From contig JARRPX010000017.1 of the NCBI GenBank assembly GCA_037382465.1, positions 22,907 through 86,906 on the forward strand: a stretch of DNA of 64,000 nt, in the 5' to 3' direction. A program made the position numbers and the translations under genes. The notes under the pieces were generated by a model that was not told the origin of the DNA, did not search any database, and worked only from the letters and a program-made list of their open reading frames with translations. Numbering within the stretch: position 1 is the stretch's first letter; each line of letters starts with the position of its first letter. Below, piece by piece: positions 52,344-61,680 of the stretch. This DNA comes from Anaerolineales bacterium (GTDB taxonomy: Bacteria > Chloroflexota > Anaerolineae > Anaerolineales > E44-bin32).

Positions 52344-53774
52344 TTACGGAAGTGCCGCATTGAGCATGGACAACACCTGCACCCAATCGTAGCCCAGGAT
52401 AACCGCCACATCGATCTCAGAGTCTGGGTTGCGCTGGTACAGAATCTGACTCTGAGTCAAGTTGACCAACTCCATCAAGTACTGCGTCGTGTAGGGATTT
52501 CCCGTGTAGTCGATCACGTGGGTCTGCGGGTAATCCATCCGATCTGCGTTCGACACCTCCACGACGTTGAAACCGAACTGGCGCAGTAAGTCTGCCGCTT
52601 GCCCCGCCAAACCCTCCTCGCCGGCGCCGTTGAGGACGGCGAGGCGAGCCCCTTCCTGCTGTGCCGCTTCGTCCGGTTGCTCTGCATCGATAGAAGGTCC
52701 GATGGCTCCCGACGAGGTGAAGATCTCGTCACGCAGGAGCCGGATTTGATCCGGGACGGGTTTGAGCACTTCGGCTTCCTCACCGCCGTAGAGAACCGTC
52801 TCGAGAGTGACGTTCGTCGGCGGCGCGATCACGCCGCGGCGGATGTCTTCCTGTTTCACTTTCAGCGCAGTAAGCCCCAACGAAATCATCTCGTCCAGCG
52901 ACAGATTCGTACGGATGCCGGAGGCCAACTCCTGATAAAGGGCAGGTGCTTTCGAAAGCAGCGAAGGCAGATTTCCCAGGTTGAGGATTTTATTCCGGAT
53001 GGCGATGGCCACCTGCTGCTGACGGCGAGCGCGGTCGAAATCTCCACCCTCCGATTTCCGCGAACGAGCGTAGGCCAACGCCGTTTCACCGTCGAAGGTG
53101 TAGGTGCCTGCCTCCAGGCGAATGGTGTTGTCCGGGCCGATGGGGTCGATTTTGATATACTCGGGAACCTCGACTTGAATGCCGCCAATTTCGTCGACCA
53201 TTCTCTCGAAGGCGCTGAAGTCGATCTGCATGTAGTATTGAATGGGAACGCCGATGAATTTCTCCACCGTCGCAACGGCAAGCGCCGGTCCACCGCCTGG
53301 AAGGCGATCTTTTTCCCCGATGAAGTATGCGGTATTGATGCGGCCGTGTCCGTAATTCGGAATTTCAACCCACAGGTCGCGCGGGATTGAGAGCATCCCC
53401 GCCGTCATGCTGACCGGGTCCAAGGTCGCCAGCATCATCGAATCGGTGCGCGGTGGCCCCTCCCCCGAAAGCCAGTCCCGGAAATCGAGGCCCATCAGCA
53501 GGATGGTCACACGCTCGGTTCCGTTCCAGGGATCTGGCAGTTCCTCGAGCAGCGGCGCCGTGGGTGTCGTTCCGGGCACCGCCGAGCTGTTCGAAGAGAT
53601 TTCGAAAGAAGGCAAACCCATCCCCGACCAGGCGGCGGCCAGATCGCGTACTGCACTGAAGATGAGTATGATGGAGAACACCGCCGCAACGAGAAACGCT
53701 CCAGCCAGGATGCGGATGATCCGGCTCGAGGGCCTGCGGCGCTTCTTCGCTTGTGGTTTTCGACTTAGTTTCAT
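52344..53774 (-). CDS. LytR-CpsA-Psr (LCP) family protein
   Basis: LCP proteins transfer glycopolymers from undecaprenyl carriers to peptidoglycan or surface proteins. After a basic cytoplasmic tail and one span (ILAGAFLVAAVFSIILIF), the LCP domain shows ILLMGLDFRDWL, PRTDSMMLATLDP, MLSIPRDLWVEIP, GRINTAYFIG and FDRARRQQQVAIAI, with the conserved Arg and Asp residues. A LytR_C domain follows near the C-terminus (LAVLNGAGEEGLAGQAADLL). I used the ATG rather than the TTG eleven codons upstream. A wall glycopolymer role fits a monoderm-like Chloroflexi envelope. Confidence 0.92.
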   Translation of the reverse strand: MKLSRKPQAKKRRRPSSRIIRILAGAFLVAAVFSIILIFSAVRDLAAAWSGMGLPSFEISSNSSAVPGTTPTAPLLEELPDPWNGTERVTILLMGLDFRDWLSGEGPPRTDSMMLATLDPVSMTAGMLSIPRDLWVEIPNYGHGRINTAYFIGEKDRLPGGGPALAVATVEKFIGVPIQYYMQIDFSAFERMVDEIGGIQVEVPEYIKIDPIGPDNTIRLEAGTYTFDGETALAYARSRKSEGGDFDRARRQQQVAIAIRNKILNLGNLPSLLSKAPALYQELASGIRTNLSLDEMISLGLTALKVKQEDIRRGVIAPPTNVTLETVLYGGEEAEVLKPVPDQIRLLRDEIFTSSGAIGPSIDAEQPDEAAQQEGARLAVLNGAGEEGLAGQAADLLRQFGFNVVEVSNADRMDYPQTHVIDYTGNPYTTQYLMELVNLTQSQILYQRNPDSEIDVAVILGYDWVQVLSMLNAALP

Positions 53775-53992
53775 ACTGCCGTATCCATACTCCCAGACTT
53801 CAGACAAGATGCCGACCGATGTGTCAATAAAGAATCGAGGGGCGCTTTATGAAACCGCTGCAAATCGCTCCCCAATTTGAAATTCTGTCGGATTATATCA
53901 CGCAACCAAATTGTCTTTTCCTGCGCAACTCGCCAAGTGCAGAGACGAGTTTCATCCATAAAAACATGCCCTCGTCGGCCTTGTCTTCCCAT

Positions 53993-55879
53993 CTATTCCC
54001 CTGCCAGACTCTCCCAGCGATCCAGGCATAAATTCAACTGCTTCTCGAGTTCGGCGTAGGTCTGTCCCAACTGTTGGATTTTCACGTGATCGTTCGTTGA
54101 GGCCTGGATTTCTCTCGCCGTTTTTGCCAGCGCGGTTTCGATTTCATGAATCTGCGTCTCGAGTTCTTCGATTCCGGCTCGGGATGGGATGCGGCGTTTC
54201 TCGACGGACCGGGCGGTCCGTTTCGGCTTATCCTTTCCCTTCTCGCCTTTCTCACGCCGTGCTTCCAGGTAGGCGGCGTATCCACCTTTCACCACCTCGA
54301 GGACTCGCTCGAAGGGTTCGACGACCCACACCTGTGTGGCCAACACGTCGATCAAATAGCGGTCGTGAGAAACGAGCAGGATCGTTCCGGGAAAATCTCC
54401 CAACGCCTGTTCGAATATTTCTTGCGAGCGAATATCGAGATGATTGCTGGGCTCATCCAGCATGAGGAAATTCGCGCCCTCGAGCGCCAGAACGGCCAGG
54501 GCAACACGCGCCCGTTCCCCTCCGGAGAGGATTTCGATCCGCTTCTCGATCGTGTCGCCCGTAAACAGGAAACGGGCGAGCAGGCTCCGCGCCTCAGATA
54601 TCTTCAGCTCCGGGGCGACAGCAAGGATGGTTTCTAAAACCGTGTACTTAGGGTTCAGACCCTCGTGTGCCTGGGCGAAATATCCCACGTGAAGACTTGC
54701 CCCGAAGTGAACGTCGCCGGCGAACGGCTCGACCTCACGCAGCAGCGTCTTGAGAAAGGTCGTCTTCCCCGCCCCGTTCGGACCGATGATGGCGACACAT
54801 TCCCCTCTGTGGAGGATCAAATCCGGCACGAGGAAAAGGGGAGTATCTGAATCTGAGTAACCGATCTGCAGATCGTGCGTCTCCAGAACGATGTCACCCG
54901 AGCGTTTTACCTCGCCAAAATCGACACGCACGCGCTGCACCACTTTCACGGGAGATATGGCGCTTTCCTGCAGCATCCGTTCCAACCGCTTTCGTCTGCC
55001 TTGCGCCTGACGGGTGTTCTGCCCGGCAATGTTGCGGCGTATGTATTCCTGCTCCTTTTGAATGTGCTCTTGCTGCGCTCGATACTCGGCCTCCCGCCGT
55101 TGCCGTCGTTCGATGCGCTGGTCCACGTAGGCGGAATAATTTCCCCGATAGGCCTCGAGGCCCGTCGACGACATCTCCAGGATCCTGTCCACAGTATGGT
55201 CGAGAAAATAACGATCGTGAGAAACCATCAAGGCTGCGCCGTCCCATTCACGCAGCCAGCCCTCCAGCCATTCGACGGCTTCCAGATCCAGGTGATTGGT
55301 CGGCTCGTCGAGGATCAACAGATCGGGATTTTCGAGCAGCAGTCTCGCCAGAAATGCGCGCGTACGCTCCCCGCCCGAGAGTTGTCGAATGGGATGACTG
55401 TATTCATCCTCACCGAAACCCAGACCGTTGAGGACGCGGCGAATTTGAGCGGGATAGGTGTACCCACCTGCCAATTCAAACGCTTCCTGAAGCGGACCAT
55501 AGCGTTCCAGGGCAGCTTCCGCTTCCTCCGGATCGGCCATTTTCTTTTCCAGGCTCGCCAGAGTCTTTTCCTGGGCGCGCAAGGAAGTAAAAGCCTGCAG
55601 CATGGAGTCCCACAACGTTTCGGAGAGTTCGTTCCGGCGGCTTTTCGAGTAGCTGACTTCCTGGGGTAGATACCCGATCTGCAGCGAGCGTGCGCGTTGC
55701 ACGGTGCCCTGGTCCGGTTTCTCGAGCCCGATGAGAACGCGTAGCAAGGTCGTCTTTCCGATTCCGTTGGGGCCAACGAGTGCAATGCGGGCGCGGCGAG
55801 GAATCACGAGAGACACCCTGGAAAATACGTCCTGGGCGCCGTACGATTTCGCAACCTCGGAAGCAGATAACAGCGACAT
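53993..55879 (-). CDS. ABC-F family ATPase
   Basis: A cytosolic twin-ATPase protein (628 residues) of the ABC-F class that acts on ribosomes. Walker A sites are GPNGIGKTTLL and GPNGAGKTTFL, and signatures are LSGGERTRAFLARLLL and LSGGERARVALAVLAL. The linker region is long and charged (IERRQRREAEYRAQQEHIQ). A C-terminal coiled coil (TALAKTAREIQASTNDHV-like) ends the protein. The start is the ATG of MSLLSASEVAKSYG. It may give resistance to ribosome-binding antibiotics or aid translation; which subfamily it belongs to is not clear from motifs alone. Confidence 0.93.
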   Translation of the reverse strand: MSLLSASEVAKSYGAQDVFSRVSLVIPRRARIALVGPNGIGKTTLLRVLIGLEKPDQGTVQRARSLQIGYLPQEVSYSKSRRNELSETLWDSMLQAFTSLRAQEKTLASLEKKMADPEEAEAALERYGPLQEAFELAGGYTYPAQIRRVLNGLGFGEDEYSHPIRQLSGGERTRAFLARLLLENPDLLILDEPTNHLDLEAVEWLEGWLREWDGAALMVSHDRYFLDHTVDRILEMSSTGLEAYRGNYSAYVDQRIERRQRREAEYRAQQEHIQKEQEYIRRNIAGQNTRQAQGRRKRLERMLQESAISPVKVVQRVRVDFGEVKRSGDIVLETHDLQIGYSDSDTPLFLVPDLILHRGECVAIIGPNGAGKTTFLKTLLREVEPFAGDVHFGASLHVGYFAQAHEGLNPKYTVLETILAVAPELKISEARSLLARFLFTGDTIEKRIEILSGGERARVALAVLALEGANFLMLDEPSNHLDIRSQEIFEQALGDFPGTILLVSHDRYLIDVLATQVWVVEPFERVLEVVKGGYAAYLEARREKGEKGKDKPKRTARSVEKRRIPSRAGIEELETQIHEIETALAKTAREIQASTNDHVKIQQLGQTYAELEKQLNLCLDRWESLAGE

Positions 55880-55987
55880 CGGAGGGATTATACCCCAGGC
55901 TCTTTTGGCGCCTGACGGCTGCACGTTTCCATGCGGCAGGCCAGTGCGCTATAATTTCGGACGTAAGCAGAGAGGGAAAGTCTACTC

Positions 55988-56410
55988 GTGGAAAGTCCGT
56001 CTTCGGTAAGCTACCGCGGTCTGATGATCGCCGCGATCATCCTCGCCGCAATCGGCTGGCTGGGACTGCTCGTGCTGATGAACGTTACCCTGCCAACCGT
56101 CGGACCGCGTTGGTTCTTCTTCTTCCTCTGGGTGCTGGCCGTGACCGGTACGGTGCTGCCCTTCATCTGGCTGCTTCACCGTCGTTTCTCGGCCGACCGT
56201 CCGGCGGCTCCATCGACCCTGCTGCGGCAGGGTTTGTGGGTCGGATTGTATGCCGCTCTTTGTGTCTGGCTGCAGATCAACCGCAGCCTCTCGCTTCCGC
56301 TTGCGATCCTGCTGGCGGCTGGTGTGGGATTGTTGGAATGGCTGCTGCGTATCCTGGAGCGAAGCAACTGGAGACCGCGGGATCCACACTCGAGCAGTGG
56401 TTGTCGGTGA
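55988..56410 (+). CDS. Small membrane protein upstream of selA
   Basis: A 140-residue protein with four hydrophobic spans (LMIAAIILAAIGWLGLLVLM, WFFFFLWVLAVTGTVLPFIW, LLRQGLWVGLYAALCVWLQI, LPLAILLAAGVGLLEWLLRI). It starts at GTG. Homologous-looking proteins are frequent in Chloroflexi, but no function is known. The last eleven residues run over the start of selA, and its stop overlaps the selA GTG as GTGA. The tail may be a by-product of a deletion that removed the selA N-terminal part. Confidence 0.7.
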   Translation: MESPSSVSYRGLMIAAIILAAIGWLGLLVLMNVTLPTVGPRWFFFFLWVLAVTGTVLPFIWLLHRRFSADRPAAPSTLLRQGLWVGLYAALCVWLQINRSLSLPLAILLAAGVGLLEWLLRILERSNWRPRDPHSSSGCR

Positions 56411-57561
56411 GTCTGGTGCCCGTGATCAACGCCACGGGCGTCATTCTTCACACCAACCTCGGTCGCGCCCCGCTGTGCGAGAGCGCCCAGGCCGCCATGC
56501 GTGAGGTTTCCCGCGGGTACAGCACGCTCGAATACAATCTCGCCCGCGGCGCACGCGGGAAACGCGAAGTCCACGCGGGAGGCATGCTGCAAAGACTCAC
56601 CGGCGCCGAAGCGGCGCTGGTCGTCAACAACAACGCTGCCGCGGTGTTGCTTGCCCTGACTGCGCTGGCCCGACGGAAGGAAGTGCTCGTATCGCGCTCG
56701 CAGTTGATCGAGATCGGCGGTGGATTTCGCATCCCTGACGTGATGCGCCAATCGGGCGCCAAGCTGATCGAAGTGGGCACCACCAACCGCACACATCCAG
56801 CGGATTTCGAATCCGCCATCAACAAACGCACGGCACTGATCCTGCGCGCCCACCATTCCAATTTCAAGATCGTCGGCTTCACCACCGAACCACCGCTGGA
56901 AGAACTTGTGCGCCTGGGAGAGAAACACAGCGTACCCGTGCTCGACGATCTCGGTTCCGGTGCGCTGCTGGACACGGCGCAGTTCGGATTGGGACACGAA
57001 CCGACGGTACAGGAATCCCTGCAGGCCGGCGCCCCACTTGTGGCTTTCTCGGGCGACAAGCTGCTCGGAGGACCGCAAGCGGGGATCATCGTCGGCGAAG
57101 GGGCGCTGGTGGAACGGCTCCTCAAGCACCCGCTCGCCAGAGCCCTGCGGCCCGATAAATTGTGCCTGGCGGCGCTCTGCGCTACGCTGCAGCATTATCT
57201 GCGCGAAGAAGCAGTATCTGCGATCCCCGTGTGGCGGATGATTTCCACAGGAGAAGAAACACTGCAGAAACGTGCGCAGCGATGGGCAGCACAAATCGGC
57301 CGGGGAGATGTCGTCGCCAGTCGTTCGACGGTAGGCGGCGGCAGCCTGCCCGAGGAAACGCTGCCGACCTGGGTGCTGGCGATCGAGAGGCGCCATCCAA
57401 ACGCGTTCACCAAACAATTGCGCAGCGCCGAACCGGCAGTGATTGCGCGTATCGAAGAGAATCGAGTAGTGCTGGACCCACGTACGGTGCTTGAAGCGCA
57501 AGACGAAGCGCTCATTCGAGTTCTCAAGCAAGCCCTGCAACGCAGAAGTGGGCAGAAGTAG
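56407..57561 (+). CDS. selA: Selenocysteine synthase SelA, catalytic core only
   Basis: SelA converts seryl-tRNA(Sec) to selenocysteinyl-tRNA(Sec) with selenophosphate. The 384 residues start almost at the core: VINATGVILHTNLGRAPL, YNLARGARGKREVHA, VNNNAAAVLLAL, LDDLGSGALLD, the PLP lysine in SGDKLLGGPQAGI, and ALRPDKLCLAALCATL. The roughly 80-90 residue N-terminal domain used for tRNA(Sec) binding and decamer assembly is missing. The GTG start overlaps the previous stop (GTGA), which looks like deliberate coupling. In-frame residues before it (LETAGSTLEQWLS) resemble the SelA linker, however, so a deletion joining two genes is possible. It is the only Sec-pathway gene in the window; selB, selC and selD must be elsewhere. 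Confidence 0.88.
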   Translation: MSLVPVINATGVILHTNLGRAPLCESAQAAMREVSRGYSTLEYNLARGARGKREVHAGGMLQRLTGAEAALVVNNNAAAVLLALTALARRKEVLVSRSQLIEIGGGFRIPDVMRQSGAKLIEVGTTNRTHPADFESAINKRTALILRAHHSNFKIVGFTTEPPLEELVRLGEKHSVPVLDDLGSGALLDTAQFGLGHEPTVQESLQAGAPLVAFSGDKLLGGPQAGIIVGEGALVERLLKHPLARALRPDKLCLAALCATLQHYLREEAVSAIPVWRMISTGEETLQKRAQRWAAQIGRGDVVASRSTVGGGSLPEETLPTWVLAIERRHPNAFTKQLRSAEPAVIARIEENRVVLDPRTVLEAQDEALIRVLKQALQRRSGQK

Positions 57562-57612
57562 TCTTTCCATCACATCCTGGTTTTCGCGGGATAGCTTAAA
57601 GGATCAACTTGC

Positions 57613-58851
57613 ATGAAGAATGAAATCGACGACCTCATGACCGCAGGCGAAATTGACGCCTTACTCATCGCCGGACCGACTTCGCACAATCCCGCGATGG
57701 TGTACTTTACGGGCATCAAGCCGATCAGCAGCACCTTCCTGATCAAAAAAGTCGGCCAGGCGCCGGTTTTGTTCTATCTTCCCATGGAACGCGACGAAGC
57801 TGCCAACACCGGGCTGCAAACCAAGAACATATTCGACTACGACATTTATAAACTGCTGGAAGAAACGGGCGGCGACCACATGCGCATGTTGGCGCTGCAG
57901 TTGCAGCGTATGCTCCAGGATTTCGACGTCTCGGGACGCGTGGCGCTGTACGGAGAAACCGAAATCGGCTCGCTGTTCGCGTCACTCAGACTACTGGAGC
58001 AAATTCAACCCGATGTGGAGATCGTCGGCGAGGATACTTCCAGATCCGTGCTCGGCCGCGCACGTACGACGAAGGACGAAGACGAAATTTCCCGCATCCG
58101 CAAGATGGGACAGGTCACGACCAACGTGGTGTCCGACGTCGCCGGGTTCCTGACGTCCCACAACGTGAAAAACGACCTGCTCGTAGATCGAAGCGGCAAT
58201 GTGCTCACCGTCGGCGCAGTGAAGCGGCGCATCAATACCTGGTTATCCATGCGCGGGGCCGACAATCCCCACGGCTGCATTTTCGCCATCGGGCGGGACG
58301 CCGGTGTGCCCCACAGCAGCGGCAGCGACGACGACCCGGTGGCCGTGGGCAAATCGATCATCTTCGACATCTATCCCACGGAAGCCGGCGGTGGATACTA
58401 TTTCGATTTCACCCGCACGTGGTGCCTGGGGCACGCGCCCGATGACGTGCAGGCTGCGTATGAGGACGTCCTCGACGTGTACGACTCCGTCCGGGAGGCC
58501 ATGGAAGTAGATGCGCCCTTCCGGGATTATCAGATCATGGCCTGCGAGATGTTCGCCGAGCAGGGACATGCGACGATCATGTCGGACAGCAATACAAAAG
58601 AAGGCTACGTTCACTCTCTGGGGCATGGATTGGGGCTGGACGTTCATGAAGCGCCAAACTCCGTCCACCTGGAAAGCAATCAAGACCGGCTGCGCCCCGG
58701 CTCCGTGGTCACCATCGAACCGGGTCTATATTATCCGGGGCGGAACTACGGGGTGCGAATCGAAGATACAATATGGGTACGTCCGGACGGGAAGATGGAA
58801 ATCCTGGCCGACTATCCCAAAGACCTTGTGCTGAAAATGCCGGGCATCTAG
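57613..58851 (+). CDS. M24 family aminopeptidase (Xaa-Pro type)
   Basis: A creatinase/aminopeptidase-fold metallopeptidase of 412 residues. The C-terminal domain shows the metal ligands: two Asp in IFDIYPTEAGGGYYFDFTRT, His in HSLGHGLGLDVHEAP, and two Glu in VVTIEPGLYYPG and GVRIEDTIWV. The N-terminal creatinase domain (residues 1-140) is present. AAAGGA precedes the ATG. Its neighbours selA and tsaD do not suggest a special role. Likely peptide turnover. Confidence 0.92.
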   Translation: MKNEIDDLMTAGEIDALLIAGPTSHNPAMVYFTGIKPISSTFLIKKVGQAPVLFYLPMERDEAANTGLQTKNIFDYDIYKLLEETGGDHMRMLALQLQRMLQDFDVSGRVALYGETEIGSLFASLRLLEQIQPDVEIVGEDTSRSVLGRARTTKDEDEISRIRKMGQVTTNVVSDVAGFLTSHNVKNDLLVDRSGNVLTVGAVKRRINTWLSMRGADNPHGCIFAIGRDAGVPHSSGSDDDPVAVGKSIIFDIYPTEAGGGYYFDFTRTWCLGHAPDDVQAAYEDVLDVYDSVREAMEVDAPFRDYQIMACEMFAEQGHATIMSDSNTKEGYVHSLGHGLGLDVHEAPNSVHLESNQDRLRPGSVVTIEPGLYYPGRNYGVRIEDTIWVRPDGKMEILADYPKDLVLKMPGI

Positions 58852-58897
58852 GTCGACCCTTTTGGGTGCTCTCCGATCCGTCTGAGGGAAATTCGAG

Positions 58898-59935
58898 GTG
58901 AATGTGGAACAAGAAACACGCATACTTGGCATCGAGACATCTTGCGACGAGACTGCCGCCGCGGTGGTGGAAGATGGCCGCAGGATCATCTCCAATGTCG
59001 TTGCCTCCCAGGTGAACATTCACGCCGAGTATGGCGGCGTTTTCCCGGAACTGGCCTCACGCGCCCACGTAGAAGTCATCTACCAGGTCGTATCCAGCGC
59101 GCTCTCGCAAGCCCACATTGCCGCAGAGGCCGTGGATGCCATCGCCGTCACGCGGGGACCCGGATTGGCGGGCTCTCTCGTCGTTGGGATGAATATGGCC
59201 AAGGGGCTGGCGTTCGGTTCAAAGGTTCCCTTGCTGGGGATCAACCACCTGGAGGCTCATCTCTATTCGACCTGGCTGGTTTTGGATGAACCCGAACCCG
59301 ACTTTCCCTTGTTGGGCTTGATTGTGTCTGGTGGACACACCGAACTCGTTTTGATGAGCGACCACCTGACCTACCAGCGGTTGGGCGGAACGCTTGACGA
59401 CGCGGCCGGTGAGGCTTTCGACAAGGTCGCCCGTTTGCTCGGTCTGGCCTATCCCGGGGGTCCGGCGATACAGCAAGCCGCCGAAAATGGGAATCCTGAA
59501 GCGTTGAAGTTTCCGCGTGCCTGGCTGGAGGGAACGTGGGATTTTTCTTTCAGCGGTTTGAAGACAGCCGTGCTGCGCGAGGTGCGCAAACGGCAACCGG
59601 ATATCGAAGCCGGAGTCGAGGCGCCTCGCCCGGGGCTGCCCATCGCCGACCTCGCCGCATCGTTCCAGGCCGCCGTCGTCGATGTTCTCGTGGGGAAAAC
59701 GCTGGCCGCTGCAGAAGAATTCCAGGCGCGGGAGATACTCGTCGCCGGGGGCGTTTCAGCCAACCGGCCGCTGCGACAGGCGTTTCAATTGAGTTCGAAA
59801 CTCCCCGTTCGGGTCCCGCCGCTGCACTTGTGCACGGATAACGCCGCCATGACTGCCGCAGTCGGGCACCGGCGATTCCTTGCCGGCCAACGCGACGCCC
59901 TGGATATCGATGTGCTCCCGAACTGGTCCTTGTAG
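58898..59935 (+). CDS. tsaD: tRNA threonylcarbamoyl transferase TsaD
   Basis: TsaD installs threonylcarbamoyl-adenosine at position 37 of ANN-decoding tRNAs. The 345-residue protein shows LGIETSCDETAAAVV, GGVFPELASRAHVEV, the metal-binding GINHLEAHLYS, LIVSGGHTEL, LDDAAGEAFDKVARLLG and LVAGGVSANRPLR. All key residues are intact. GTG start with GAGGG eight bases ahead. It ends 22 bp from the convergent DUF6056 gene. Confidence 0.96.
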   Translation: MNVEQETRILGIETSCDETAAAVVEDGRRIISNVVASQVNIHAEYGGVFPELASRAHVEVIYQVVSSALSQAHIAAEAVDAIAVTRGPGLAGSLVVGMNMAKGLAFGSKVPLLGINHLEAHLYSTWLVLDEPEPDFPLLGLIVSGGHTELVLMSDHLTYQRLGGTLDDAAGEAFDKVARLLGLAYPGGPAIQQAAENGNPEALKFPRAWLEGTWDFSFSGLKTAVLREVRKRQPDIEAGVEAPRPGLPIADLAASFQAAVVDVLVGKTLAAAEEFQAREILVAGGVSANRPLRQAFQLSSKLPVRVPPLHLCTDNAAMTAAVGHRRFLAGQRDALDIDVLPNWSL

Positions 59936-59957
59936 AAACGGAACAAACCAGAACCAC

Positions 59958-61478
59958 TCAATCGTCCCATCCGGGCAAACTGGCGCGGATCGAATCGACG
60001 CCGTAGTACTCCGCAGCGCAAAGGTTGTACCAATAGCCGGGATCGGGCGATAGTTCTCCGACTCTCGGGATGATGTGATCGATCTGGACCACCTCGATAT
60101 CCTTAACCCCGCGTTCATTGGCCTCCCGTATCTCTCGATCGCGAGTGTCCCAAAACTGGGACCATTTCTGATAATGAGGTAGGTCTTTAATCACACCATA
60201 GGCGACACGAAGAGGGTATAAACACATTGCAGAAAGTACAAACAGCGTGCAAACTACAAGAACGGATTTGTATTTGAAAGACAAACCGTATTTTTTCGTT
60301 AAAACTTGAGCGGCAATCCAACCCAGGCACATGATCGCACAAACCATAACAACCCTTGCTAGGATTAACGCTCTTGACTCAGGATATGCATGTTGAACAT
60401 ATGCTGAGGGTGCTATACAACAAACGATCAATACATATGCTGCCAACGGTATTAATAACACACCAATCAATAAGTGCGAAAATCGAGAGAAGCCAGGCAA
60501 TTGGAAGCGTAAATTGAGAGCTACAGACAGGAAGAATGCAATTATGAGTGTATATATCGAAGGCGTTCGTAATGCTTTGATTGTGCCGACAATAAAATCC
60601 ATTGAGTGAGTGAATGACATTCGGATAAGAGAATATAGATCAGGAGGAGAAGGCAGTGCCATGTCTATTCGTCTCACTTGATTCGCTGGTGATATATACA
60701 GGAAAACAAGCGCTATAAATGATGCAATCACAGTAATGGACAATACAAGAATTAATGGCCGCTGGTCACTTAGATGGCTTTTGTTTCGAACGAGGACTAC
60801 GACAAGAAATATTAAGAAGAAACCCAATTGTAGCGCAGTGGAAGTCTCTGAGAATCCACCCGAAAAAACAGCCAACAAGCTCATGAAACCTAAAGCCACT
60901 GGAGATGCATTGGGTTTTTTACTCTGTCTCAGAACTACGACAACCAACCATGTGAATAATATCAATGGAGCCAAGTAAGTTAACATTCCGGATCGCCAAT
61001 AAAGAGATTGTGACAAATCAGGAGCTTGATACAACGTCAGAAAGATTAAGACCTCAGCGATAGACAGGAAATACAAATCAGGAAGTCTAGTTCCAAGAGT
61101 ATAAAAGACCTCTCTGAGCGCCATACTCAAACCAATCAACCAGAACAAAATGGCGAGTCCGGGTAAGAGACCATTGAATTTTGGTGGAAACAGACCGGAG
61201 ACCATCGAAAGCAGAATCATGGAATATCTGTTCCCAGGAAAACTCGTGATCCCAAAGTAAGGACCCCAAGAAGCTTTCCAGAATCCTTGATTTCTCAATA
61301 AAGCGCCAAAGCAATAGTCATCCCCACTGTACCGCATGTGGCTACCGATAAGCGCATAACTGGCCAGGACAGCTCCAAATGCAAGGCATAGGAATATTAG
61401 GAATATCTGGTGAAATCGTTCACGATTGAGTAAATCAGACACTGGAAAAAGCCCCCAAATTTGGATTGCGATTATCAT
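59958..61478 (-). CDS. DUF6056-like polytopic membrane protein
   Basis: A roughly 506-residue membrane protein with about ten to twelve spans, rich in Leu, Ile and Phe. Near the N-terminus SHMRYSGDDYCFGAL provides the acidic pair typical of DUF6056/GT-C-like proteins, with PGNRYSMILLSM following. The last 70 residues are soluble. The gene is visibly more AT-rich than its neighbours tsaD and the next GT-C gene, which suggests horizontal acquisition. The start could be ATG at 61478 or GTG at 61442; a TTG at 61490 also fits the frame. A role in surface glycan synthesis is inferred. Confidence 0.72.
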   Translation of the reverse strand: MIIAIQIWGLFPVSDLLNRERFHQIFLIFLCLAFGAVLASYALIGSHMRYSGDDYCFGALLRNQGFWKASWGPYFGITSFPGNRYSMILLSMVSGLFPPKFNGLLPGLAILFWLIGLSMALREVFYTLGTRLPDLYFLSIAEVLIFLTLYQAPDLSQSLYWRSGMLTYLAPLILFTWLVVVVLRQSKKPNASPVALGFMSLLAVFSGGFSETSTALQLGFFLIFLVVVLVRNKSHLSDQRPLILVLSITVIASFIALVFLYISPANQVRRIDMALPSPPDLYSLIRMSFTHSMDFIVGTIKALRTPSIYTLIIAFFLSVALNLRFQLPGFSRFSHLLIGVLLIPLAAYVLIVCCIAPSAYVQHAYPESRALILARVVMVCAIMCLGWIAAQVLTKKYGLSFKYKSVLVVCTLFVLSAMCLYPLRVAYGVIKDLPHYQKWSQFWDTRDREIREANERGVKDIEVVQIDHIIPRVGELSPDPGYWYNLCAAEYYGVDSIRASLPGWDD

Positions 61479-61680
61479 AACATAATACAATGCAAGTACT
61501 CTTCCGACAGAATGTTGTCACAATGTGAGATTTCATCTGAATCGAATCTAGCGAGAGAAGTTGACGAATTACTCAATGCCCCTTAACACTGCTGCAGGTG
61601 ATTTACTTATCATATGTTATATTTGCGGATAGCAATCAGGAGCCAATCGAACTACAACAAAGTACAAGAGGAAACATCCG

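Noticed and set aside
56407..57561. SelA-like non-selenium PLP enzyme (archaeal or DgaE-type) instead of SelA
   Set aside because: The motif set VINATG, SGDKLLGGPQAG and ALRPDKL is that of true SelA; the short length is kept as an open question in the findings.
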